Assembly (NCBI GenBank): GCA_947259275.1
Contig: CAMYMH010000016.1
Location: 29,751 to 93,750 of the forward strand
Direction: 5' to 3'
Length of the DNA: 64,000 nt
Source of the DNA: an uncultured Acidimicrobiaceae bacterium
GTDB lineage: Bacteria; Actinomycetota; Acidimicrobiia; Spongiisociales; SHLN01
Part shown: in pieces, positions 29,612-39,127 of the stretch
How the letters are laid out: each line of letters starts with the position of its first letter
How positions within the stretch are numbered: position 1 is the stretch's first letter
Notes under the pieces: generated by a model
Told to the model about the DNA's origin: nothing
Databases searched by the model: none
Seen by the model: only the letters and a program-made list of their open reading frames with translations
Translations under genes and position numbers: made by a program

Positions 29612-29692
29612 TGGTTCTCCTAGATTGGCTGGCCGACAGCCTACCGCCGCTGGGAACCGGCCGGTCGGCGCCCGTGATAACGTTCCAGGGTT

Positions 29693-30880
29693 GTGTCCGC
29701 CTTTCTCACACTTGACGATATCGACCTTGCCGGTGCCCGGGTGCTGGTGCGTTCGGACTTGAATGTGCCGCTCGCCGGCGGCCGGGTGGCGGACGATTTC
29801 CGCATCCGGTCGAGTCTGCCCACCATCGTTCGCCTGCGAGACGCCGGGGCCGTGGTCACCGTGGCCAGCCATCTCGGGCGGCCCGATGGGCGCGACTCCG
29901 ATCTGTCGATGGCGCCGATCGCCGAGCGGCTTGGCGACCTCGGTGGGTTCCCGGTCATACAGCTCCCGGCTGTCGTCGGCGAGGAGGTGGAGGCGGCCAT
30001 CGCGGCAGCTTCAGCCGGCGATGTGCTGCTGCTCGAGAACACCCGCTACGAGCCGGGGGAGACCAAGAACGATCCCCAGCTCGCCGAGCGTCTCGGAAGG
30101 CTGGGTGACTTCTTCGTGCTCGACGCATTCGGCACCGCCCATCGGGCCCACGCCTCGACGGTCGGGGTGGCCGGGCACATGAAGTCGGTGGCGGGCCCGC
30201 TTCTGGCTGGCGAGGTCGAGGCACTCGATACATTGCTCGACCGGCCGGATCGACCCTATGCGGTGGTCTTGGGTGGGGCCAAGGTCTCAGACAAGCTCGG
30301 AGTGATGCAAGCGCTGCTTCCCCGGGTCGACGCCATGCTGGTTGGAGGTGGCATGTGCTTCACCCTGCTGGCGGCTGAGGGATACGACGTTGGCGACTCG
30401 CTGCTCGAGGAGGAGATGGTGGACGAGGTGCGGGATCTGCTCGGTTCCAAATGGGGGTCGCGAGTGACGCTCCCATCTGACATCGTGGTCGCCGATCGAT
30501 TCGCCGAGGATGCCGAGTCTCGCGTGGTCCCGGCCACCAGGATGCCCGCCCGCGGCTTCGGCCTGGATATCGGGCCCGATACCGCCGCCCTGTTTGCTTC
30601 GGTCATCCGCGGAGCCGGCGCCGTCTTCTGGAACGGACCGATGGGGGTCTTCGAGTGGGAGGCGTTTCGTTCCGGAACCGAAGTCATAGCTCGCGCCATG
30701 GCGGATGCAAAAGCATTCACCGTCGCCGGCGGTGGCGACTCGGTGGCGGCGCTTCGCTCCCTTGGGCTCGACGACCAGATCTCACACGTCAGCACCGGCG
30801 GTGGTGCCGGCCTCGAATTCCTCGAAGGAGATTCGCTCCCGGGTCTCGTAGCACTAGAGAGGTGGACCCATGAGCCGTAA
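29693..30880 (+). CDS. pgk: Phosphoglycerate kinase
   Basis: Transfers phosphate from 1,3-bisphosphoglycerate to ADP. 395 residues, normal length. The N-terminal domain shows VLVRSDLNVPL and SHLGRPDGRD; the C-terminal nucleotide domain shows YAVVLGGAKVSDKLGV, ILVGGGM-type MLVGGGMCFTLL, FWNGPMGVFEWEAF and the loop FTVAGGGDSVAAL. GTG 29693 starts the family sequence. Only 81 bases separate it from the divergent GAPDH-like gene, so both promoters lie there. Its end overlaps tpiA by 11 bases. Confidence 0.97.
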   Translation: MSAFLTLDDIDLAGARVLVRSDLNVPLAGGRVADDFRIRSSLPTIVRLRDAGAVVTVASHLGRPDGRDSDLSMAPIAERLGDLGGFPVIQLPAVVGEEVEAAIAAASAGDVLLLENTRYEPGETKNDPQLAERLGRLGDFFVLDAFGTAHRAHASTVGVAGHMKSVAGPLLAGEVEALDTLLDRPDRPYAVVLGGAKVSDKLGVMQALLPRVDAMLVGGGMCFTLLAAEGYDVGDSLLEEEMVDEVRDLLGSKWGSRVTLPSDIVVADRFAEDAESRVVPATRMPARGFGLDIGPDTAALFASVIRGAGAVFWNGPMGVFEWEAFRSGTEVIARAMADAKAFTVAGGGDSVAALRSLGLDDQISHVSTGGGAGLEFLEGDSLPGLVALERWTHEP

Positions 30881-31640
30881 GAGCTTCATCTGTGGCAACT
30901 GGAAGATGAATGCCACCCACCTCGATGCCATCCAAATGGTCCAGAAACTCAGCTATCGGCTGGAGCTGGCCGACTACGACCGGGTCGATGTTGTGGTGGC
31001 GCCGCCCTTCACATCTCTTCGCTCGGTTCAAACCGTCATCGAAGCCGACCATCTCGCCATCCAGCTCGCCGCCCAGAACGCCCACTGGGAAGTTGCCGGC
31101 GCCTTCACGGGTGAGATCGCTCCGCCGATGCTGGCCAAGCTGGGAGTCGGCTCTGTCATCGTCGGCCATTCGGAGCGGCGACAGCTTTTCGGCGAGACCG
31201 ACGACACCGTCAACCGGAAGGTGAAGGCGGTGCTGGCCGCCGGCATGGTCCCGATCATGTGCCTGGGAGAGACCCTCGAGGAACGAGAGGCGGGGGAGAC
31301 CGAAGCGCGCGTGGCCGGTCAGCTGAGTGCCGGGCTAAGCGGCCTGTCCGCCGAGGAGGCGAGCGGTGTCATCATTGCGTACGAGCCGATCTGGGCGATC
31401 GGAACCGGGCGCACCGCCGAACCCGACGACGCCGGTGCGGTATGTGAGTTCTTGCGGAGACGGTTCGGCGACGAGTTCGGGGGCTCGGTTGCCGAGGGAG
31501 TCCGCATCATCTACGGCGGCTCGGTGAATCCCGGCAACATCGCCGCCCTCATGGCCAAGAGCCACATCGATGGAGGCCTGGTGGGAGGCGCCTCCCTCGA
31601 CCCGGACACCTTCGCCTCCATCGTGAGGTATTGGGTTTGA
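30870..31640 (+). CDS. tpiA: Triosephosphate isomerase
   Basis: Interconverts dihydroxyacetone phosphate and glyceraldehyde 3-phosphate. 256 residues forming a TIM barrel: CGNWKMN with the catalytic Lys near residue 12, VGHSERRQLFGE with the catalytic His, AYEPIWAIGTGRTA with the catalytic Glu and its loop, and IIYGGSVNPGN at the phosphate site. The ATG lies inside the end of pgk (11-base overlap), the usual coupling. A stable hairpin follows the stop. Confidence 0.97.
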   Translation: MSRKSFICGNWKMNATHLDAIQMVQKLSYRLELADYDRVDVVVAPPFTSLRSVQTVIEADHLAIQLAAQNAHWEVAGAFTGEIAPPMLAKLGVGSVIVGHSERRQLFGETDDTVNRKVKAVLAAGMVPIMCLGETLEEREAGETEARVAGQLSAGLSGLSAEEASGVIIAYEPIWAIGTGRTAEPDDAGAVCEFLRRRFGDEFGGSVAEGVRIIYGGSVNPGNIAALMAKSHIDGGLVGGASLDPDTFASIVRYWV

Positions 31641-31642
31641 GG

Positions 31643-31661
31643 GCCTTCGCTGCGCGAAGGC
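31643..31661 (+). other. Hairpin between tpiA and gpmA
   Basis: Perfect 8-bp stem GCCTTCGC / GCGAAGGC with loop TGC, three bases after the tpiA stop and with no T-run. It may protect the end of the upstream message or dampen read-through to gpmA. Confidence 0.5.
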
Positions 31662-31699
31662 GCCTTCGGTCCCCGGCGGCCAAAGAAAGGATCTGAGCC

Positions 31700-32452
31700 G
31701 TGACCCCTCCAAAACTGGTGCTTCTCCGTCATGGCCAGTCCACCTGGAACCTCGAGAACCGGTTCACCGGATGGACCGATGTCGGCTTGACCGAACAGGG
31801 CGAGGAGGAGGCCCGGTCGGCCGGGCGCCTCTTGAGCGAGGAGGGCTACTCGTTCGACATCGTGTTCACCTCGCTGCAGAAGCGAGCCATCTTCACCGCC
31901 GACCTCACCCTCCAAGAGATGGAGTTGAGCTGGCTGTCGGTTGAGCGATCATGGCGCCTCAACGAGCGGCACTATGGAGCACTGCAGGGACTGAACAAGA
32001 AGGAGACGGCGGACCAGCATGGCGCCGACCAGGTCCACGTCTGGCGGCGCAGCTATGACATTCCCCCGCCCGCACTCGAACCCGATGACGAGCGCCACCC
32101 GCGCCACGACCCCCGGTATGCGTTCCTTACTCCGGACATTTTGCCGGCCACCGAGTGCCTGAAAGACGTGGTCGAGCGGATGATCCCGTACTGGCACGAC
32201 GCCATCGTGCCGGCGCTCCGGCGGGGCGAGCGTCCCCTGGTGGCCGCCCACGGCAACAGCCTGCGGGCGCTCGTGAAGCACCTCGATGGGATCAGCGACG
32301 AGGAAATCCCGTCGTTGAACATCCCCACCGGCATCCCCCTGGTTTACGAGTTGGACGATGACCTGGCGTCGCTGACCAGCTACTACCTGGGTGACCCCGA
32401 AGCCGCCCGGGCCGCGGCCGAGGCGGTGGCGAAGCAGGCGAGCGGGGGGTAA
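31700..32452 (+). CDS. gpmA: 2,3-bisphosphoglycerate-dependent phosphoglycerate mutase
   Basis: Converts 3- to 2-phosphoglycerate through a phosphohistidine. 250 residues. The phosphohistidine is in [10 protein letters not shown] (His near residue 10), with the GpmA-type [16 protein letters not shown], the catalytic Glu in [13 protein letters not shown], the arginine pair in [10 protein letters not shown] and the second His in [15 protein letters not shown] 31700 gives the family N-terminus. It extends the triose-phosphate cluster by the next step of glycolysis; the peptide-transporter island starts downstream. Confidence 0.96.
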   Translation: MTPPKLVLLRHGQSTWNLENRFTGWTDVGLTEQGEEEARSAGRLLSEEGYSFDIVFTSLQKRAIFTADLTLQEMELSWLSVERSWRLNERHYGALQGLNKKETADQHGADQVHVWRRSYDIPPPALEPDDERHPRHDPRYAFLTPDILPATECLKDVVERMIPYWHDAIVPALRRGERPLVAAHGNSLRALVKHLDGISDEEIPSLNIPTGIPLVYELDDDLASLTSYYLGDPEAARAAAEAVAKQASGG

Positions 32453-32469
32453 GTGTTGAGCGCTTTCCT

Positions 32470-32520
32470 CCCCGCCCTGAGGGCGGGGTGGGTCCGCCGG
32501 AGGCGGAGTCGGGGTGGGGG
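32470..32520. repeat. Half-copy of the hairpin-GTGG-hairpin repeat
   Basis: CCCCGCCC / GGGCGGGG hairpin with a TGA loop, then GTGG, a second hairpin built on CCGCCGGAGGCGG, then CGGGGTGGGGG. It begins 18 bases after the gpmA stop. A further hairpin, GCAACCC / GGGTTGC, follows directly at 32521-32537. Confidence 0.8.
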
Positions 32521-32570
32521 GCAACCCTGCGGGTTGCTGAGGAGTTGCTACGCGACTCCATAGGAAATCT

Positions 32571-32724
32571 TCCCCGCCCTGAGGGCGGGGTGGCTCCGCC
32601 GGAGGCGGAGTCGGGGTGGGGGAGGCCAAGAGCCAGCCACATTTCTGGATTGTCGACATCGATATCTCCCCCCATCCGTCCTCGGAGCAAAGCTCCGAGT
32701 CCACCTTCCCCTCAAGGGGAAGGA
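32571..32724. repeat. Full 154-bp structured repeat, copy 1
   Basis: Begins with the CCCCGCCC hairpin, then GTGG, a GGCTCCGCC / GGAGGCGGAG hairpin and CGGGGTGGGGGAGG. A central spacer follows, then the inverted counterpart: CTCCCCCCATCCG, a CTCGGAGC / GCTCCGAG hairpin, CCACC and the CCTTCCCC / GGGGAAGG hairpin. The two ends are thus inverted in architecture though not in exact sequence. No gene overlaps it. Confidence 0.85.
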
Positions 32725-32752
32725 GGTGGGGGGTAATGGTGGGGTGCTTTCT

Positions 32753-32906
32753 TCCCCGCCCTGAGGGCGGGGTGGCTCCGCCGGAGGCGGAGTCGGGGTG
32801 GGGGAGGCCAAGAGCCAGCCACATTGCTGGATTGTCGACATCGATATCTCCCCCTATCCGTCCTCGGAGCTTCGCTCCGAGTCCACCTTCCCCTCAAGGG
32901 GAAGGA
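32753..32906. repeat. Full 154-bp structured repeat, copy 2
   Basis: Same length as copy 1, offset by exactly 182 bases and almost identical. The loop of one inner hairpin differs (AAA in copy 1, TTC in copy 2), but the stem is kept. The stretch 32907-33022 after it holds nothing I recognise. Confidence 0.85.
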
Positions 32907-33022
32907 ACACATTGCGAAGCTGTCGCCAAACCGGCTTCAGGCGGCTGAGGCTCGGCGCCGTTCCCGGCCTCACGGGCAACGAGCAACGCTCCTCGGCAGG
33001 CAGCGGGGTCGGTGCCAGCTTT

Positions 33023-33062
33023 GGAGTTGCGAAGCAACTCCCAAACAACGCCGAAGGCGTTG
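33023..33062 (-). terminator. Two tandem hairpins after the minus-strand permease operon
   Basis: On the minus strand CAACGC-C(TTCG)G-CGTTG abuts the stop codon of the permease gene and is followed by GGAGTTGC / GCAACTCC with a TTC loop. The first has the very stable C(UUCG)G tetraloop. There is no T-run, so this is a termination or RNA 3'-end stabilising structure. Confidence 0.55.
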
Positions 33063-34016
33063 TCACCCGCTCCTCAGCCGCGGGTCGAGCGCGTCACGCA
33101 GGCCGTCACCGATGAAGTTGACGCTGATGACGGTCAGGGAGATGAGCGCTCCGGGCCAGATCACCCGCATCGGCGCGATTTCGAGGAACGGCACCGCGTC
33201 GAAAAGCAGCCGACCCCAGGTGGGGAAGTCGGACGGGAAGCCGAGGCCGATGAAGGAGAGGAACGACTCGGTAATGATGGCGATGCCGACGCCGAGGGCC
33301 GCCGACACCATCACCGGGCTCAGCACGTTGGGGAAGATGTGGCGCATGATGATGTTCCGTCTTCGGGTTCCGATGCTCTGCGCCGCCAGTACGAACTCCT
33401 GACGTTTGATGGCCAGGACCTCACCCCGGACGATGCGGGCCGTCTGCATCCAGCTGGTGATGCCAATGATGAAAACCACCAACAGAAAGATTCCCAACTC
33501 GGGCCCGAACCGCTCCCGGAGTGAGTCACGGAATAACAGGATGATCACCAGCAGCAGCGGCAAGACCGGCAAGGCGAGGAACAGGTCTGTCAGCCGCATC
33601 AGTAGGGCGTCCAGACGCCGGAAGAAACCGGCGAGGATACCAACGCCGGTCCCGATGAAGATTCCGAGCAGGGCCGCCGTGAACCCGACCGCAAGCGAGA
33701 TCCTGCCTCCGACTAGAACCCTCGCCATGATGTCGCGTCCGATGGTGTCTGTGCCCATGAGGTGCTCCAGGGTCGGCCCCTGATTGGCGTTGGGGACGTC
33801 GATATCGAACGGATCGTGTGGATAAAAAATCGGCCCGACGAAGGCTCCCAGGACGATGATGGTGACAACGACCAAGCCGGCCATAGCCCCCTTGTGGCGC
33901 CGGAACTGCCGCCACACGTCGCCCCAGAGGGAGCGGTGCTCGCCGACTTCGGCGATCCCGCCATCTCCCAGGGTCTCCTGGGTGATCTCTTCGGCCCGCT
34001 CGTGGGTATCTGCCAT
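33063..34016 (-). CDS. Peptide ABC transporter permease, DppC/OppC type (system 1)
   Basis: A 317-residue inner-membrane permease, last gene of the minus-strand transporter operon. It has one N-terminal helix (residues about 48-68), a short outer loop ending in MGTDTIGRDIMARVLVGGRISLAVG, the hallmark of DppC/OppC permeases, then five helices. The EAA loop that contacts the ATPases is in FVLAAQSIGTRRRNIIMRHIFPN. It pairs with the DppB-type permease directly upstream (nine bases between). Confidence 0.93.
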   Translation of the reverse strand: MADTHERAEEITQETLGDGGIAEVGEHRSLWGDVWRQFRRHKGAMAGLVVVTIIVLGAFVGPIFYPHDPFDIDVPNANQGPTLEHLMGTDTIGRDIMARVLVGGRISLAVGFTAALLGIFIGTGVGILAGFFRRLDALLMRLTDLFLALPVLPLLLVIILLFRDSLRERFGPELGIFLLVVFIIGITSWMQTARIVRGEVLAIKRQEFVLAAQSIGTRRRNIIMRHIFPNVLSPVMVSAALGVGIAIITESFLSFIGLGFPSDFPTWGRLLFDAVPFLEIAPMRVIWPGALISLTVISVNFIGDGLRDALDPRLRSG

Positions 34017-34025
34017 GGAGTTCCC

Positions 34026-35036
34026 CTACTCGTATCTGATTCGGGGATCGAGGATCCCATATATGAGGTCGGCTACCAGGTTGAACAGCACAATCAGCAC
34101 CGCGAAAATGAAGGTCAGCGTCTGGACCATCGGATAGTCGGCACCATTGATGGCGCTGATCAATAGCTGCCCCAGCCCATTGATTCGGAAGATCTGCTCG
34201 GTGACGATGGCGCCGGCGAAGATTCCGGGGACCTGAAGCGCGATCAGCGTGGTGACCGGGATCAGGCTGTTGCGCAGCACGTGGCGCATCACCACCCGGT
34301 TCTCGGTGAGCCCCTTCGATCGGGCCGTCCGCACGTAGTCCTCGTTGAGGTTGTCGAGCATCGATGATCTGGTGAAGCGGCTGAGCGCGGCCGCGTTGAA
34401 CAGCGAGAGGACCGCCACCGGCATCGCCAGTTGCTTCATCTGGAACACGAGACTGCTCCAATCCGAGACCGTGTGAGTCGTGTCATAAAAGGACGGGAAC
34501 CAACCGAGCCACACGCTGAAGACGATGATGGCGAGGGGGCCGGTGAAGAACACCGGGACCGAGTAGCCGATCATCGAGATGACTGTGCCGGCGTTGTCGA
34601 AGATCGAGTACTGCTTGTAGGCGGAAACGACCCCGACCGGGATGGCAATGATGATTCCGAAGATGAAGCCGAGGCCGAGCACCCACAGGGTCTGGGGGAG
34701 CCGCTCGACGATGGTGTCGACCGCCGGGCCCCGCGACGCCCACGAGATGATCCGGAGTCGCTCGCCGTCGCCGATCTGAAGCCCGGTGACGGATTCGATC
34801 GCGTTTAGCGGCTCGGATATGAACATCTGCCGCATCCACTTGAGCCAACTCAGGAAGAACGGGTCATTGAGTCCGAGGGTTTCCCGGATGTTCTCGCGTA
34901 CCTCGGGCGGGACGGTGAGGGGAAGCGTTCCGGTCGGGTCGCCGGGCGCGAGCTCGAGAATGGTGAAGATCACCAAACTGATGACGATCAGGGTCGGGAT
35001 CGCCCCCAGCATCCGCCGGATCGCGTAACGCCCCAT
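34026..35036 (-). CDS. Peptide ABC transporter permease, DppB/OppB type (system 1)
   Basis: A 336-residue permease with six helices. The N-terminus (MGRYAIRRMLGAIPTLIVIS) and the loop APGDPTGTL are typical of DppB/OppB. The EAA loop reads YVRTARSKGLTENRVVMRHVLRNSLIPV, and the C-terminus DLIYGILDPRIRYE is the family ending. It is separated from the binding-protein gene upstream by a long hairpin, so it should be made in lower amount than the binding protein. Confidence 0.94.
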   Translation of the reverse strand: MGRYAIRRMLGAIPTLIVISLVIFTILELAPGDPTGTLPLTVPPEVRENIRETLGLNDPFFLSWLKWMRQMFISEPLNAIESVTGLQIGDGERLRIISWASRGPAVDTIVERLPQTLWVLGLGFIFGIIIAIPVGVVSAYKQYSIFDNAGTVISMIGYSVPVFFTGPLAIIVFSVWLGWFPSFYDTTHTVSDWSSLVFQMKQLAMPVAVLSLFNAAALSRFTRSSMLDNLNEDYVRTARSKGLTENRVVMRHVLRNSLIPVTTLIALQVPGIFAGAIVTEQIFRINGLGQLLISAINGADYPMVQTLTFIFAVLIVLFNLVADLIYGILDPRIRYE

Positions 35037-35063
35037 CCTCCTCCTAACTACTCAGGTGGCAAG

Positions 35064-35095
35064 GGAGCCCTTCAGGATGTCTCCTGAAGGGCTCC
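35064..35095 (-). other. Intergenic hairpin between binding-protein and permease genes (system 1)
   Basis: A perfect 14-bp stem (GGAGCCCTTCAGGA and its complement) with a 4-base loop between the stop of the binding-protein gene and the start of the permease gene. Without a T-run it is likely to protect the 3' end of the binding-protein message or to end transcription in part. Confidence 0.75.
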
Positions 35096-35133
35096 TCTGC
35101 CACGTATTTACATGGACAAGCTGTCGGCTCTAT

Positions 35134-36939
35134 CTAGCCGACGACTCGGGTCCACTCATGGATATTCCAGTACTCGGAGTCCCAGGCATTCAGGTCGCCC
35201 TGGTTCTGGATCTCATTCGAGTATGCCGAAACGGACGCCCGCCAGATCATCGGAACCATCGAACCAGACTGAACCAGCATGTCGTTCAGTTGGATCGTGA
35301 GCTCCGCCCGCTTGGCCAGGTCCGACTCGGTGGTCAGCTCCGAGAACAGAGCGTCGTACTCGTCGCTGGCGAAGCGCTGGATGTTCTGGCCGCCAAAGTT
35401 GTTGGCGGGCGTGGGCATCTCGGCTTGCACCCAGTTACCCATGTACGCCTGTGGGTCGACAGAACCCGACCCGTTGGTGTACATCTCGATGTCGGCGTAG
35501 AACTTCTGGTAGGTGTCCGGGCTGGCCGGATCGCCTCCGAAGAACACGGACGCGTCGATGTTGCGCAACTCGGTCTCGACACCGATCTCCTCCCACCAGG
35601 CCTTGATCAGGTCCTGGTTGCTCTGGCGGACCGCATTGGTCGACGTCTGGTAGAGCACGCTCAACCGAGCTCCGTTGTACTCACGCACCCCGTCGCCGTC
35701 GGTGTCAACCGCGCCCTCGGCATCGAGCAGGGCCTTGGCCCCTTCGATGTCCTGGACCAGGCAATCGTCGTTGTTGGTCGACTGCGCCGGGGGTGCCGGC
35801 CACACGTTGCAGGTCGGCGTCCCGCCCGATTTGTAACCAACGTCGACGAGTGTCTGGCGATCGATCGCCATCGACAGCGCCTTGACGATGTTGGGGTTTG
35901 TCAGGAACGGGTGCGGGTTGTTGCCGTCGCCGTAAACCGACCTCAGGTCCCCCAAAGCGGGATCCGGATTGGTCTGGTTGATCATCAGCCGCTCGACGTT
36001 CGAAGCGAAACCGGCGAACACCGTTCCGATGCCGGTGGCCTCCAGGTTGTCCAGGACCGTCGGGTCAACCTGCAGGTTCCAGCCGTAGTCGGCCTCACCC
36101 AACTGCAACACCGAACGCGCCGAGGCGTCGGCGTCACCGCCGCCCTTGATGAGAACCTCACCAAAGAACGGCTGACCGTCGGCGTTGCCGCGGTAGTTCG
36201 GGTTGAAGTCGTACAGGGCCGTGTCGTTGGTACGGAACTCACGGACGACATACGGGCCGGTGCCGATCGGGCCGAAGTTGGCGTCGGTGCATCCCGCCGC
36301 CGCCGCCCCGATGCACTGCTCGAACTGAGCCTTCTGAATGACCGGGGCCTGGTAGCTCACGAAGGCGTTGTACGGGTACGGCGTCGGCCCCTCGAACGTG
36401 ATCTTCACGTTCAACGGGTCGACTGCTTCCACCGAGGTAATGCCGGCAAACAGGCTCGACTGGGTACATCCCGTCGCCTCGGTCGTGCAGTACTCGTAGG
36501 TGAACACGACATCGTCGGCGGTCAGGGGCGTGCCGTCCGACCACACCGTGTCCTTGAGCGTCCACGTGATGCTGGTCTGGTCTGCCGCCAGGCCACCGTT
36601 CTCGATCGTCGGGATCTCAGCTGCCAGCTTGGGAACCAGCTCGCCGGCCGGCGTGAACTCGCCCAGCGGCTCAATCACGATCGACGAAGCCAGCAACTCC
36701 TTGGTACCACCCGACAAGTACGGGTTGACCGCAGTCGGGGCCTGCCATTGCAGCAGCGTTATGTTCCCGCCCGAGCCGGCCGCAGAACCGACGTCGGGCT
36801 GGGTGGTTGCAGTTGTCCCCTGGGTCGTCGCAGTACCACCGCTCGTTGTCGGGGTGGTTTCGGATGTGTCGTCGCCGCAGGCCGCAGCGACCAACGCGAT
36901 TACTGCGAAGATGATCAGGAGTTTCGATCTCTTCAACAT
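35134..36939 (-). CDS. Extracellular peptide-binding lipoprotein, SBP family 5 (system 1)
   Basis: A 601-residue solute-binding protein of the DppA/OppA type. The signal peptide ends in the lipobox LVAAAC (Cys21), so the mature protein is lipid-anchored. A Thr-rich linker (residues about 23-50) precedes the binding domain, which shows AAEIPTIENGG, TWTLKDTVWSDGTPLTADDVVFTYEY and the late block VKALSMAIDRQTLVDVGY, all typical of SBP_bac_5. It should capture oligopeptides or similar ligands for the permeases downstream. The stop is followed by the 14-bp hairpin. Confidence 0.95.
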   Translation of the reverse strand: MLKRSKLLIIFAVIALVAAACGDDTSETTPTTSGGTATTQGTTATTQPDVGSAAGSGGNITLLQWQAPTAVNPYLSGGTKELLASSIVIEPLGEFTPAGELVPKLAAEIPTIENGGLAADQTSITWTLKDTVWSDGTPLTADDVVFTYEYCTTEATGCTQSSLFAGITSVEAVDPLNVKITFEGPTPYPYNAFVSYQAPVIQKAQFEQCIGAAAAGCTDANFGPIGTGPYVVREFRTNDTALYDFNPNYRGNADGQPFFGEVLIKGGGDADASARSVLQLGEADYGWNLQVDPTVLDNLEATGIGTVFAGFASNVERLMINQTNPDPALGDLRSVYGDGNNPHPFLTNPNIVKALSMAIDRQTLVDVGYKSGGTPTCNVWPAPPAQSTNNDDCLVQDIEGAKALLDAEGAVDTDGDGVREYNGARLSVLYQTSTNAVRQSNQDLIKAWWEEIGVETELRNIDASVFFGGDPASPDTYQKFYADIEMYTNGSGSVDPQAYMGNWVQAEMPTPANNFGGQNIQRFASDEYDALFSELTTESDLAKRAELTIQLNDMLVQSGSMVPMIWRASVSAYSNEIQNQGDLNAWDSEYWNIHEWTRVVG

Positions 36940-37056
36940 TCAATTCCTCCTATTGGGACGCCGAATCAAGTCCGGCGTTCGGCAACCCTACCAGCGCCCG
37001 GCAGTTTGGGAACAAAGAAATAAGGAAAAAGCTGGCAGGTTGAGGAGCTCGACCTC

Positions 37057-38073
37057 CTACTCGGCGAAGTGACAAGCGACCCAGCGCCCACCCGATAGCT
37101 CCCGCCATTCCGGCACCTCGTCGACACACCGTTGCTGGGCGATCGGGCACCGGGTGTTGAACGGGCAGCCGGGTGGGGGATCGGCGGGACTGGGAATGTC
37201 ACCTTCGAGAATGATCCGTTTGCGGGACGACTCGACCTCCGGGTCGGGAACCGGGACGGCCGACAGCAGCGCCTGGGTATACGGGTGTTTCGGGTCGGTG
37301 TAGATCGAGTCGACATCGGCCAGCTCCATGACCTTGCCGAGGTAGAGCACGGCCACCCGGTCGGCGATGTGGCGCACCATGCTGAGGTCGTGCGAGATGA
37401 ACAGGTAGGTCAGACCGAGGTGGTGCTGGAGGTTCTCGAGCAGGTTGACGATCTGGGATTGAATCGATACGTCGAGCGCCGCAATCGGCTCGTCACAGAT
37501 GATGAATTCGGGATTCAAGGCGATCGCCCGCGCGATGCCGATGCGCTGGCGCTGACCTCCCGAGAACTCATGCGGATAGCGGTTGGCATGGCTCGGCTCG
37601 AGGCCGACCAGGCTCAGCAGCTCGTCGATCCGATCCAGTTTTTCGGCCCGCTTGGCGGCCCGATGCTCCTTAAGCGGCTCGCCGACAATGGAGGACACAG
37701 TCATCCTGGGGTTGAGTGATGCATGCGGATCCTGGAAAACCATCTGCATCCTCGGCCGGATCTTGCGCAGTTTCTCTCCCGTGGTCTGGGTCAGGTCGAC
37801 GTTGTCGAACACCACCGAGCCCTCGGTGGCGTGGTCGAGCTGCAGGATGACCCGGCCGATGGTCGACTTGCCCGAGCCGCTCTCTCCCACCAAGCCGAGG
37901 GTGTGGCCCCGGTAGATGTCGAAGCTGACACCGTCGACCGCCTTCACCGCGCCCACCTGTCGCTTCAATAAGCCGCCGGTGATGGGGAAGTGCTTCTTGA
38001 GGTCTCGCACCCCGACCAGCACCTCCGCACCGGTCGACGCCGCCGGCTGATCTTCCATGCGCTCAGACACCAT
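37057..38073 (-). CDS. Peptide ABC transporter ATPase, DppF/OppF type (system 1)
   Basis: A 338-residue ATPase. Walker A GESGSGKS, signature FSGGQRQRIGIARAI, Walker B FIICDEPIAALD and the H-loop ISHDL are present. The C-terminal oligopeptide domain has the CPFNTRCP and C-terminal cysteines seen in OppF/DppF, which may bind an iron-sulfur cluster. ATG 38073 overlaps the DppD-type gene by 11 bases; the frame continues upstream only through that gene. A gap of 117 bases separates it from the binding-protein gene, where a second promoter may lie. Confidence 0.93.
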   Translation of the reverse strand: MVSERMEDQPAASTGAEVLVGVRDLKKHFPITGGLLKRQVGAVKAVDGVSFDIYRGHTLGLVGESGSGKSTIGRVILQLDHATEGSVVFDNVDLTQTTGEKLRKIRPRMQMVFQDPHASLNPRMTVSSIVGEPLKEHRAAKRAEKLDRIDELLSLVGLEPSHANRYPHEFSGGQRQRIGIARAIALNPEFIICDEPIAALDVSIQSQIVNLLENLQHHLGLTYLFISHDLSMVRHIADRVAVLYLGKVMELADVDSIYTDPKHPYTQALLSAVPVPDPEVESSRKRIILEGDIPSPADPPPGCPFNTRCPIAQQRCVDEVPEWRELSGGRWVACHFAE

Positions 38074-39127
38074 CGCGCGGGCTTCCGGTTTCGACGTCCC
38101 ACCAGCAGGCGGCTTTCCTGGTGGGCGAGATCGGTAGCAGCGGAGGCCGCTCCGCATGGCACCGTTCGAAGGCGTACGGGCATCGCGGGGCGAAACTGCA
38201 GCTGTCGGGGAACTGGTAGAGGCTCGGCGGCTGCCCTTTGATGGTCACCAGCTCGGTTCCTCTTTGATCGAGACGGGGGAGCGAGCCCAGCAGCCCGGAC
38301 GTGTACGGGTGCTGGGGCGAGGCGTACAGCTCCCCGACTAGAGCCTCCTCGACGATCTGCCCCCCGTACATGACGACGACGCGATCCGCCAGACCGGCCA
38401 CCACGCCCAGGTCATGGGTGATCCAAATCACGGCGGTGCCGAACTTCTCCCGCAGGTCTTTGACCAGTTCGATGATCTGCGCCTGGATGGTCACATCCAG
38501 TGCAGTGGTCGGCTCGTCGGCGATGAGGATCTGGGGCGAGCAGGCGAGGGCGACCGCGATCATGACGCGTTGGCGCATGCCCCCCGACAACTCGTGCGGG
38601 TAGGACTTGAGACGCTGTTCGGGGGAGGGGATGCCCACCAGCTCCAGCAGCTCGAGTGCGCGCGCCTGGCGATCCTCGGTGGGGAGCTGCTGATGGATCT
38701 TGAGGGATTCCTCGATCTGGAATCCAACCGTCAGGACCGGATTCAAAGATGTCATGGGATCCTGGAAGATGAATCCGATCTTGGCGCCCCGGATATGGCG
38801 CAGTTCGTCGATCTCGATCTTGAGGAGGTCGCGATCGTCGTAGATGGCCTCGCCGGCCACGATTTCACCCGGGGGCATCGGAATCAGCCGCAGGATTGAC
38901 ATCATGGTGACGCTCTTGCCGGAACCACTCTCGCCGACGACGCCGAGGAACTCGCCCTTGTTGACGGTGAAACTGACCTGATTGACGGCGTGGACCATGC
39001 CGTCCAGCGTGTCGAACCGGGTGGTGAGTCCGGCTACTTCGAGAACTGGGTCAGCTGCCACGCGGGCGGGCTGGGTGCTTCGATCCTGGCGGCGAAGCCA
39101 CTCGGATGACCCGCGCCGGTCTGCCAT
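38063..39127 (-). CDS. Peptide ABC transporter ATPase, DppD/OppD type (system 1)
   Basis: A 354-residue ATPase with Walker [13 protein letters not shown]-loop [11 protein letters not shown], signature [15 protein letters not shown], Walker [14 protein letters not shown] and H-loop ITHDLGV. The C-terminal [14 protein letters not shown] cysteines match the OppD/DppD iron-sulfur motif. Its start touches the stop of the amidohydrolase with no gap, so the two are made from one transcript. Confidence 0.94.
   Translation of the reverse strand: MADRRGSSEWLRRQDRSTQPARVAADPVLEVAGLTTRFDTLDGMVHAVNQVSFTVNKGEFLGVVGESGSGKSVTMMSILRLIPMPPGEIVAGEAIYDDRDLLKIEIDELRHIRGAKIGFIFQDPMTSLNPVLTVGFQIEESLKIHQQLPTEDRQARALELLELVGIPSPEQRLKSYPHELSGGMRQRVMIAVALACSPQILIADEPTTALDVTIQAQIIELVKDLREKFGTAVIWITHDLGVVAGLADRVVVMYGGQIVEEALVGELYASPQHPYTSGLLGSLPRLDQRGTELVTIKGQPPSLYQFPDSCSFAPRCPYAFERCHAERPPLLPISPTRKAACWWDVETGSPRDGV

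Noticed and set aside
33023..33062. Hairpins after the permease operon as a riboswitch
   Set aside because: They lie after the last stop codon, not before a gene, and fit a 3' end structure.
35056..37023. 655-codon open frame on the plus strand
   Set aside because: It runs antisense over the binding-protein gene, has low-complexity basic and valine-rich sequence and no family pattern; a GC-bias shadow.
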